From: Triparma columacea
Taxonomy: Eukaryota; Sar; Bolidophyceae; Parmales; Triparmaceae
Direction of reading: 5' to 3'
Length of the DNA: 28,229 bases
NCBI GenBank assembly: GCA_030267965.1
Contig: BRYA01000402.1
Coordinates: forward strand, 41,985-70,213
Within the stretch, counting starts at the first letter, position 1. The number at the start of each line of letters is the position of its first letter. The position numbers and the translations under genes were made by a program. The notes below the pieces were generated by a model, which saw nothing but the letters and a program-made list of their open reading frames with translations, did not search any database and had not been told where the DNA came from. Positions 1 to 9,600 of this stretch are shown here, in pieces.

Positions 1-84
1 GGGTGGGGCAATGCGCTCAGGATGATTTCTTACCCCCCTGCCCCCCCCCCCCACCCCCGCGCACCTCTACACCTCCAATCTCAG

Positions 85-923
85 CTAAAAACCTTTGCTA
101 CGTACCTCGCTGGGCGCAAGCTCGACGTTTACGGGCGCCGTCCAATGCTCCTCTGCTCCCTCCTCCTAATGTTCCTCGGCCTCATCCTCCTCACCGCCTC
201 CCTCTCAACTACCTCCCTCACGGCCCTCGCCCTCACCGGGATATCCACTTACTACGTCGGGTTTTCTGTCGGCGTCGGCCCCGTGTGCTGGCTGTACGCC
301 TCCGAGATCTACCCCACCCGTTACCGCCCCCTCTTCATGAGCCTCTGCACCGCAGCCAACAGGATCACTGGAACGGCGGTGGCGGGGACGGTCACGACGG
401 CGGAGGGTATCGCGGGGGCGGCGGCGTACTACGGGGCGATGGCGGGGGTCACGGCGGCTAGCTTTGCGGGGGTGTGGAGATATGTTGTAGAGACAAAGGG
501 GGTGGAACTGGAGGATATGAGGAAGGTATTTAGCGAGGGAATGGGAGACGGAGATAAAAAGGGGACCGCGAGGTGAGTACTGCCGCGTGCGTGGCGTGGA
601 ATGACGACGCTTTAAAGCCTTTTACTTACTTTCTCTCTCTCATTCGCAGAATTCTGGATGACTTCGGGGAGGTGGAAGTCGAGGGCCTTGAGAGTATTGA
701 GATGGAGGTTGTTGAGAGCAGCGGTATGAGCGAGAAGGGGATGAAGGGCAGGATGGGGAGGGCTATAGACAAGGTCAAGGGAAAGACAAAAAGGAAGAAG
801 GGGAAGAAGTATGGGAGGCTTGGGGACGAGGATGAAAGCGAGGACAAGGACGAGTACGAGGAAGGGGGGAAATTAGAGAATCGGACGCAAGGGATTGACG
901 AGGACGACCTCGATGACATATAG
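85..923 (+). CDS. MFS sugar-type transporter, C-terminal part (5' truncated by window)
   Basis: Exons 85-572 and 650-923; the first base follows a C-rich intron ending tctcag at 84, so the upstream exons lie outside the window. The visible protein is the last third of a major facilitator of the sugar-porter type. It has the loop motif LDVYGRRP, three to four hydrophobic helices, the helix-10/11 signature WLYASEIYPTRYR and a terminal VETKGVELEDM that resembles the PETKG motif of sugar porters. These transporters move sugars or similar small solutes with protons across a membrane; substrate and membrane cannot be told here. After the last helix there is a charged cytosolic tail, first basic (KTKRKKGKK) then acidic (DEDESEDKDEYEE). 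The intron (573-649) has donor gtgagt and acceptor tcgcag, and the codon split across it reads Arg. The stop is 46 bp from the stop of the convergent DOT1 gene. Confidence 0.8.
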
Positions 924-969
924 TGTAGCATCATTTTACTTCTAAAGCTCGATGCTGCTCGAGTATTAT

Positions 970-3339
970 TTATTTATGCACAAGTCCATTCCTATACATC
1001 CCCCCCCCCCCCCTGCTCCCGCTTCTAAGGGTTCTATTGATGTTCTCCTCCTCTGTTCGAGCCCAGCATACCTCGCAGCTTTTACCCGGGTCCACCCCTT
1101 TCCACATGTCCGTCTTGCTCTTGTCTGTGTAACGCCTCCATTCCGTGCTCATGTCTGACGAACATACAATAACCGCGGTCCTCTCATAAAAGCACTGCAT
1201 GCACTGCATAAAGGGCGGCCTGTATCTCCTATCATCGGTGCATTCAACGTCCCTAAAACTATAATCTCCAGTCATTTTGAGTTGAGTATGACCATAGGCG
1301 CCCCCCCCCTCGTCAGCGCTCTGGTCCAGCCGTGTGTAAATGTAGACTTTAGTTTCGATGCCGGCGTTCTCTACACCATTGTTCCATGTGAAGTTGTCCC
1401 CCCCCGACAATATGAACTGCGACGAATGAATGGATGAGAACAAAATGCAATGAATAGAAGGGGACGAAAGGTAAATCTCACCTCCTCGACGTCGAAGTAG
1501 CTAGCCCCGGCGCTTTCGTTTAACCCGGCTTCGTGGCGCTTTTTGTTGAGGTACCTCCTACTGGGCCCTAGCTCGGCAGTCATTTTGGAGAGCGTAATAA
1601 GGATGCTTCCCGGCCTCGAAAAGGCGAAGAAGGAGGCAATATACTGGTCCGCGTGGTGCTTGTACTGCAACGAGCGAAGCGAGTGCGGCGAGAGGTGCGT
1701 GAGCGAAGCGAGCAGTGGAAAAGGAGGAGTAGTGCTACATGCTTTTCTGCTCGCCAACTTCTTTCGGTCCTCGCTTCGCTCGCCTCGCGCTGCTCATATC
1801 ATCATCTAACTTAACCCCACCCAAAACTTACTTTCGTATCCTGTGTTCTGACCTTCTTGAACACATCATTGTAGTTGTTCGCGAACAATACTAACTTGCT
1901 TTCCCCGAGCCCAGCACCCTTGGGGCCCTCAGTGACGAACTGAAGGACCGTTTCTTCATCGTCATTCAATCCTTCCTTCCCCAATCGTTCCTCCTGGAGG
2001 CTCCCCATCCTGAGGTCGACCTTGCCAATCTCGAGGTTATTGTACTTGTCGGTCTGATTCTTCACCTCGCTGGCGAGCACAGTAGCGAGGCTGGCACGCC
2101 CTTCATCGAACTCCAAACCCCTGCTCTCACACCCAACAGTGAGGGCCATCTGGAGCGGGGCGTTGCCAATTCCATGCCCAAGGTCGATGAACAGGTCGTC
2201 CTTGTGAAGGTCCACGCGCTCGGCAATTGCTTGCATGCCCTTTTCTGTGATTCTTCCGTACTGGTGCTGCGGGTGGGAGGAAAGAAGATTGATTGGAAAA
2301 AGTTGACGGGGAGAGGGGGTCCTGAGAGGGGGTCCTTACTTGAGGCCTTACGCAGCTCTTTCTCGTTGCCTCACCTTGCCCGCTTCGCCCCTGCTATTGT
2401 TTGACCCTCTTACAAAGCTAGATCTCTCCATACCCCGCACCCCTTCATCTATCATTGTTTTTGATACGTGATCAAACAAATCCTTGAACTTTGATAAGTG
2501 AAGTGACGACGGGCGTTAGTCGCGGCAATGAGCGAAAAAAGTTGTTTATACTTTGGGTCCAAATCGCCGTCAATTCTCACCTCATCTGTTGTCAGGAGGG
2601 GCTTCGTCTTGTCCTCTCTTACATCCTTAAAGGCCGTGCCACCTCCCAGATATGCCGGATTCATGGACATCTCCATGACTTGCGCAACACTTTCGTCATG
2701 CACATCGCCAGAAACCTCTATTGGTGGCACCGGTGATGGCTTGCTCGTTGTAGCCTCAAGGGAAGCCACAAACACACCCTCGTCCGTCGTGGAGTCTGAA
2801 TCATATTCAAGATGGTTTTCTTTCAGCATGTTGACGCCGCTGTTCCCAATCTTGGTGCTCTCGGCTGAAGTATCTACAGAGCAGTCGGTGGAGGGGCTCA
2901 CAGAAGAGGTAATGATGGGGGAAATTGCACTCGAGGTTGCCGTCAAAGAAGACATGGAAAATGAAGATGTAGAGGTTTTGGTGATGCTTCTGTTTCCGGC
3001 AGAAGTAGAGACCATCGAAAACGAACTTGCCGTTTTTGTAGAGTTGGGCCATTGATCGCCCTTCATCCTCTTGCTGCCTTCATTGCTGCTGCCCACATCA
3101 CAACCAAACCCCCCTTGTTCCCTCATCTTCCCGTCGTGCACGGGTTTCCTCTTCAACTCTGAAGAATCATTCTCCTTTTCCATTTCTAACCCTGATGGCA
3201 TAGTCTCTTTGAGCAACCGCTGAATGTCGTCATCATTCCCAAACAAACTTTTCCTCTTCTTCTCCTCCTCCACCTGGAGTAAAGAGGCCTCAATGGCTTG
3301 CTGCAACGCCGCTTGCTCTTCTGCTTCGTTATCACCCAT
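970..3339 (-). CDS. DOT1: DOT1-family histone H3K79 methyltransferase with N-terminal UIM; apparent frameshift
   Basis: Exons on the minus strand: 3339-2375, 2266-1832, 1664-1482, 1416-970 (donors gtgagg, gtaagt, gtgaga). The catalytic part reads HQYGRITEKG then LFIDLGHGIGNAPLQMA (SAM-binding motif DLGxGxGN) and later LFANNYNDVF, matching the NN-F motif of DOT1, followed by PGSILITLSKM and LGPSRRYL. DOT1 enzymes methylate lysine 79 of histone H3 in nucleosomes. Residues 5-26 form a ubiquitin-interacting motif (L12-x2-A15-x3-S19, flanked by acidic residues). Residues between about 30 and 230 are Ser-rich and probably disordered. The N-terminal frame ends at HFTYQ near 2491, while a coding-like stretch KFKDLFDHVSKTMIDEG continues in another frame up to the exon end at 2375; one extra base near 2490 would join them. 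With it the protein would be about 676 aa. The alternative is an 83-nt intron (2489-2407) with a poor gttcaa donor. Confidence 0.85.
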
Positions 3340-3730
3340 AAAGACAAATATTAGATAGAAATGAGGAGAGAGAGGGAAGAATCACCTGCAATCGATGCAA
3401 CTATAGTGGCGGGATTTTGTCCGAGAAGGCAAGGATGGCGATTAGGGACGATAAGGGGTTAACGGACGTTCCTTGCGGCGCAGCTTCCTTCAATATAGAA
3501 GTGGCGGTCGGAGATTTCAGCGCGGTTGGAACGTTCTAGTGGAGAACAAGAATTAGAAAATCGATGAGAAATCCGGGATTTCTCTGGGTTCGAAAATCGG
3601 AAATGAATGTGGTTGAGATTCAACCACAACTTCGTTCCTTTCGAAGCGACAAAAAGACAAAACAAAAAGAGAATTCAGGTGGTGTTTCGCCTGATTGTCT
3701 TGACCACCTATCCCACTGTGGACTGCCGAC
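3340..3730. promoter_or_regulatory. Divergent promoter region between DOT1 and zinc-finger gene
   Basis: These 391 bp separate the start codons of the minus-strand DOT1 gene and the plus-strand zinc-finger gene, so both promoters and 5' UTRs must lie here. No convincing TATA box or repeated operator was seen. Short ORFs inside it look like noise. Confidence 0.5.
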
Positions 3731-5204
3731 ATGTCTATTGAAGGTTCCGGGAGCAAACCGGTCACCACCTGTTTCCCCATCAGTTCAAGCCTGGACACTG
3801 TTGATATCGATAATAGCGAGGGTATACCGGTGATTGCTAGCTCCAGGAGGGCCATTCTGCACAAATGCGATTTGTGTGACTTCACTTGCTCTCAGAGGAC
3901 TAACATGTCTCGCCACAAGGCCAACAGGCACAATGTTGGTGAGGAATAAGGGGATGGTGTGTTGCGGGCCTGCATTTATGATTTGGCTTTATTAAGTTGG
4001 AAGGGCGCTGGATCAAGGCGCTAACACTCCGACCACCCCTCATCCCACCTCCCCTCCTACTCCCTCTCACGTCCCCGCGCAGACATTACGTGGCTGAGAT
4101 GCAAGGTGCCAGTGCCACATGACTCCCGCGAGTACAGGGTGTCTAGGGCCAAGGTCGACAAGATGGGTGGGGCGGTGGCCAACTTCCAGTCCGCGATGAG
4201 CCACTTCAACGGGGTCATGATGCTGGAGTGCCCGTTCGCCTGCAAGGAGAAAAGCTCGATGAAGCGCCACAAGGCCAACATGCACAACATTGATGTCAAG
4301 TGGCACATTTGCACTCAGCCCAACTGCACCTACCGAACCAAGGAGGCCGCCTCGCTGAGGAAACATGAAGCGTTCAAGCACAACATGTCCGTCAAGTGGC
4401 ATTATTGCATTCAGTGCGATGTGAGTTGTTGTATGGGAGGGGGGAAGGGGAGATTCGAAGCATTGAGACTCTTCTGACGCCCCCTCCCCCCTCTGACCGA
4501 CCTCCCCCCCGCCCCAAACTATCACAACTCTCAGTACAAGTCCAAAGACGCAACATCTATCAAGTCGCACGTGGCCTACCATCACACGTCTGGAGACTGG
4601 TTCTGCTGCTCTTACGATGGCTGCACGTGAGTACGGACGACCATGCGGGGAAACTAAATCAGTCGACTTCTAATCCCCTTCCCGACCCCTCCTCGATCCT
4701 CCTCTCTGGCCACTCCGCGTTTCCCCCCCGCTCGCTCGCAGCTTTAAGACTCGCGAGAAGGCCGCCCTCCTGAAGCACGCTGAGAAACACAAAAACGGGC
4801 CCACCTGGTATTACTGCGACGCACTGGTGAGAAAAGACGCATCAAAGGATCGTATTCATGGGAGGACCACAGCGAAGAGGAATGAAAACGAGAGCACAAA
4901 CTCACACGAACCAACTTGGCTTGCCGCTTTGGTCCCTCCCTCCCCTCCCGTCTCCTCCCCCGTCTCGTAGGGCTGCACGGCAAAGTTTCAGAAGAGGGGA
5001 GACCTGAAGAAGCATGTCTGCAATGTCCACACACTTATCTTTGATAGTGTCGCGGATGCAGTTGATGCCGCAGACGCTGCAGTCATGGTACAACAGCTGT
5101 CTCGTTCCGCGCATGCAGCACTTCCGCAGTCCAATTTCACTACAGCTACAACCACAACCACAACCACAACTACAACGGCCACAAACCTTTCACACGGACT
5201 GTGA
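3731..5204 (+). CDS. C2H2 zinc-finger protein, five exons, about six fingers
   Basis: Exons 3731-3938, 4083-4420, 4535-4626, 4742-4826 and 4971-5204; donors gtgagg, gtgagt, gtgagt, gtgaga; frame is continuous across all four introns (318 aa). Fingers in order: KCDLCDFTC...HKANRH (C-x2-C-x12-H-x4-H), an irregular CPFAC finger ending HKANMH, ICTQPNC...HEAFKH, YCIQC...HVAYHH, FCCSYDGC...HAEKH and YCDALGC...HVCNVH. Between fingers the linker keeps a Trp three residues before the first Cys (DITWLRC, DVKWHIC, SVKWHYC, SGDWFCC, GPTWYYC), the same linker type as the seven-finger gene at 25928. The tail is low-complexity Thr repeats (ACA/ACC codons near 5140-5180). Probably a nuclear nucleic-acid-binding protein; target unknown. 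Introns 2 to 4 all fall close to the second Cys of successive fingers. Confidence 0.8.
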
Positions 5205-5714
5205 GGATGGCATTTTGCACATACAACTGCAATAAAAAAGTGAAAAGCCACAGCTGAGCACAACTATTACGAAAGCAAACATGCTAAATTTTAGTCTGGG
5301 GGCGCACTCGAACATAAACTACTTAGAATCTATTTTTGGGGGGATGGGGACACGGGGGATTGGGACTGGAGAATTAGGACATAGGATAGGACAATTTTTT
5401 AGGATTTTGTAAGGAATTTACCCACTCACACAGGGTTATACGTTTTTTTTTTTAATTATATCGGTAGAAATACAATGGCGCTTTCGCGGCGTGCTTTTGC
5501 AATTTCTGATGTCGTGAAATCAAAATGTAATCAAAAGAAATAAATTAATTTCACACCTTGTCAGCATTTGTCAACACCCCCACAACCCTCCCACAATCGC
5601 GAATTCATAATCTAATTACACCCCCAACCTCCTTCACGCAATCAATAGTTACCTCGACGTCTCTCAAATCAGCACTTTTCTCCATACTTCCCCTCATCTC
5701 ACTCCGACTTGGCG
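5205..5714. other. Intergenic region, AT-rich, no gene seen
   Basis: This 510-bp gap between two plus-strand genes should hold the 3' UTR of the zinc-finger gene and the promoter of the PDZ-ferredoxin gene. It is AT-rich in its middle (a T-run near 5444-5453, then AT-rich sequence to 5550). No conserved ORF, RNA gene or repeat was recognised. Confidence 0.5.
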
Positions 5715-6509
5715 ATGACTCCCACTCTTTATGTCTTGTTTACCCTCCTCCTTTCCATCACTTCAACCTTATCTTTTACATTCGTCGCATCACCACATAG
5801 AGTTTACACCAGAAAGTCCCTGTCGTCCCTATATGCCGTAATTGAGGTCAAAACAACACTGCCCCTAGGCATCGTTCTGGAGGATGCTGAGCAGGAGAGG
5901 AACGGACGCTCAAACGGCGTCTTTGTGGTGGAAGCGGATAGTTCGTCAGCTTGTGGGTCAGCGGGTGTGAAGTCTGGCTACCGTGTTTCTTCTGTTAACT
6001 CTGTTGATACCCGATTTTCTGACTATGACACTGTTGTTGGCCTTCTCACTGCCGACCCTGATTCCGTCGAGGTGTGTTTCGAGGAGAAATTCTCGGACGG
6101 GCATCCTGCCACTATTAATGTGGAGGGCCACGGTCTTGTGACTGCAGCTGTCGGGGACAACCTTCGTGAGGTCCTTCTTGCCAACAAGGTTGAGCTGTAT
6201 ACGACGTGAGTGAGGGGGGGGGGGGTGAGATAATGACACCATTGGAACCCACAATATGATCTAATCTCCCCCGCTCTCTTTCTCCCAATCTCCCCTCTCC
6301 ACCCTCCCTCCCACAGTCTCAAAGCCAAGATGGGAAACTGCGGTGGAGGGGGCCAGTGCACTCTCTGCAAGGTGTCCCTCTCTGAGGATGACGGTGTCTG
6401 GCCCGAGCGCACTGACTACGAAAACACGAAGCTCGCCAAGTTCAAAGAGGACACGAGGCTCGCTTGCATGACCTATGTCGAAGGGGATTGCTCTGTCGCG
6501 ACCTCATGA
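5715..6509 (+). CDS. Plastid-targeted PDZ-domain / [2Fe-2S] ferredoxin-like fusion protein
   Basis: Exons 5715-6205 and 6317-6509 (donor gtgagt, acceptor cacag), 227 aa. The N-terminus is a hydrophobic signal peptide (TPTLYVLFTLLLSITSTLS) followed by FTF and a basic, Ser-rich stretch, the bipartite plastid presequence of red-lineage algae. Residues about 52-125 resemble a PDZ domain (LGIVLEDA, then GVFVVEAD, then AGVKSGYRVSSVNSVD). The C-terminal half resembles a plant-type ferredoxin: GHGLVTAAVGDNLREVLLANKVELY, then NCGGGGQCTLC (C172, C178, C181) and C214 in LACMTYVEGDC. Classical ferredoxins have C-x4-C-x2-C; here the first spacing is x5. The likely role is electron transfer or Fe-S-linked assembly in the plastid, held in a complex by the PDZ domain; this is inference. 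The start at 5715 was chosen because it gives an intact signal peptide. It converges on the coiled-coil gene with a 100-bp gap. Confidence 0.75.
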
Positions 6510-6609
6510 ACCTGATAATAACACAAAGTTTGACGGCGCTACAACATAACGAAGGCACTCATTCAGAAATTCTATATTGTTCATCTATTTGTATAGGCGC
6601 CTAATGTAC

Positions 6610-9600
6610 TCATACTGTTCCGTCATCGCTACTTAGCTCCCAGTCGAAACTCTCCTCTCCCACTCTCCCCAGGCCCCCCCCTTCCGCCCCTTTCGGCAGC
6701 CACCCCCCCTCCCTTAGCGCCCCCTTTAACTGGAGTAGTTTCCCCTTGGTCCCCTCCAGCTGTTCATGGATCCCTTTGACCTCCTCCCTCATTTTGGACT
6801 CCCCAACCGCGGCCCTCCAGACAGCGAACGACCTGACCATCGACCTCCTCCCCCATCCTCCCAAGACCCCCCTCACCAAGCAAGTGAACCTGACCCCTCT
6901 CATCCCTTCCACCAGCTCTTCCCTTACGGCCCTACTCTTGTCGACGATCTCTCTGCTCATCTTCACGGCCTCGTCCCTCTTCCCTACCTCTCCCCTGAGC
7001 ACGCCGACCTCCTCCTCGAGGGCCAAGATCCTCTCCTCGCTGGCCTTGGCAGTCGTTGCGCTCGCCAGCATCAGGTCACTGTTGAGCCTCCTCTCCCCTT
7101 CAAGCTCGTCGACGACAGCCTCGTACCGTATCAGCACCTGCCTGACGTTCCGGTCGAGGACGGAATCTTTCCACCTCTTGAAAGCCGTGCCAAGGTCGGC
7201 CCGACGGGCGTCTCTACACTTCACCATCCCCGCGAACAAAATTGAAACGGAGCGGGTCACGATCTGCGCGCTTTCAAACTTCTCAACCCACGCGGCCTCT
7301 CCCCTCTGTACCATCCCCCCGACGGCATCGTTGACGTCCCCCTGTCTCTTGATCAACATCTGCTGGTTCTGCAATAAAGGTAGGTAGGTAAGCAATAGCA
7401 ATAAGGCATGAGAAGACACCCCACCTTACTACACAACCCTAGCATAAAGTACATACCAGTCTACGGCTCTACCCCTCCCACTTACCTCGTTCTCCCTCCT
7501 TAGCAGCTCCACCTCGATCTTCACGAGCTCGAACTCCTCCTCGCTCCTCTTCCTCCACTCCAGCTCCTTCTCGACGAGCCCCTCGCACCTCTCAACGTAA
7601 CTCTCCATCTCCTCATACTCCTCCTGCCTCTCGACGCGGTCCTCCTCGAACTGCTCAATGACATTGCCCAGCTCAACCAGGAGCTCGTCCTTCCCAACCA
7701 GGGCGTCCTTGGCTTCCCCGAGCTCCACCAAGAGCACCTCAATTTGCTTCTCCATCCTCGCCAAAATCTTGCTCTTATCAGCCCCGCCCCTCTCTGAGCC
7801 AACCCCCGGCCTTTTAACCCCCCCACTGACCTTCCTCCTCTTCCCTGGCGTGAGCTCCTCCTTGATGATGGACTTCATGCTAAGCAGCCTCTCGACGACC
7901 TCCTCGTGCTTCTTCGCGAGGCTCTCGTTCATCACGGGGCTCATCTTCTTCTCCGGGCTGATCCCGATGATCTTCTCTCCCCCCTTCCTCCCCGTCTTCT
8001 TAGGGCTCTCGTACTTGCTACCCTCGCTACCAATCCTCAGCCCCTCAAGTTCCGCAACTAGGTCAAGATTCTTCCCCCTCATCTCTTCAAGCAGGACCTC
8101 GAGCCTGCGACGAGTGCGAAAATGTCGGGGTTGGAAGAATTTCAAGATGGGCCTCCGCTCCCGTCCAGTCTTACCTCCTCTTCTCCCTGACCTTGACCCC
8201 CCTTTCCTTTATCCACCCCTCCTTCTCCGCGCTGACTCTGACCTCGATGTTCCTCTCGTACACCTCGCACTTGGCCCTGAGTCCCCTTGCCTCCTCCCTC
8301 AGTCGCTTGATTTCTTCCACTTCCCTCTCCCTCGTGGCGTCCCCGCCCTTCCTCGAGGCCTCGCCCTTCTCCCTCAGTATCCTCATCTTCTTGTCCATAA
8401 TTTCCATGTGTTTCCCGAGGGCCTCGACCTCCCTCTCCTTGTTCCCCAGCTTCTCGACCAGCTCCTCGATCACCTTTTCCCTACCGTCGACCATTTCTAG
8501 AGCTTCGTGGAGCCTGCTTTCAGCCTCCTTCAGCTGCATCATCGCAACCCCGTCGTTAATTTCGACCTCCACCTTCTCCTCCTTCTGCTCCTTGACCAGG
8601 ATCTTCATCTCCTCCTCCTGCATGACGTTCTGGCTGTGGCTGTTCGCAAGGGCCTCACCGAGCTCGGAGACCTTCCCTCGGAGCTTGTTAATTATGGCGT
8701 CTTTCTTCTTCGCCATGCCCCCCACGGTCTCTTGGTGCAAGGCTCGAATAGTCTCCAGCTCCTTGACCTGCGATACGTGAAGCGTTCGGGAAGAGCGAAA
8801 CAACGACCGAAGGAGTGAGAAATATGAGAAAAGAAGCGACGGCTTGCTTCGCTTGGCACCATCGATTCGATCTTCGCCCCCGTCCCTTCTCACCTTCTCC
8901 CTAAGATCCTCCAGTTCCTCCCTCTCCCCCTCAGCCATATCTAATTTCGCCCCCCCCATCAGCATCTCTTCGAACCTTCCCACCTGCCCCACGAGCTCGT
9001 TGATTTGCTCTTGCTTCTCCGCCGTGAGCACCTTATTGTCCTTCTGCAGTACGAGGCAGGCATTGGTAAGCTTCTCGACCTCGAGCTCGAGCTGTTTGAT
9101 CTTGAGGGTCCGAGTGTCCATCATCGTCTGGTGGCTGTTGTGAAGCGCCTCCACCTTGACGAGCATGTCGGCGAGTTCCTTCTTCTTGTCGGTGAGAATA
9201 ATCTTCTTCTCGTCGTCAAACTTCAGGGCAAGTTCCTCCATCTCGGCTTCGAAGGCTTGCTTAACCCTCTTTTTCTCGCCATCGACCTTGGCAGCAAGTT
9301 CCTCCATCTCAGATTTAAAGGCCTGTTTATCGGCCTCAATCTTCAGCTTAAGTTCTTCCTCCCTCCTTCCTCCCTCCTTCTTCTCCTCTCCCCACACCTC
9401 CTCCTCCTTCTCTCGCAGCAGCCTGCTCTCCACCAGTTCGTCCTCGAGCTTCTGCACCCTCCTGCCAAAGTCCTCCTTGATCCCCGCAGCCTCGTACTTG
9501 ACCGCCTCCAACTCTCCAACGAGCTCCGCGACGTGCCCCCTGAGTTTGCCGTTCTCCCTCTTGACCGCGCTGAGCTCGCTATTGCTAACATCCGTCTGAA

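Noticed and set aside
5415..5560. Possible RNA gene or transposon end in the AT-rich gap
   Set aside because: No cloverleaf, terminal inverted repeat or coding trace was seen.
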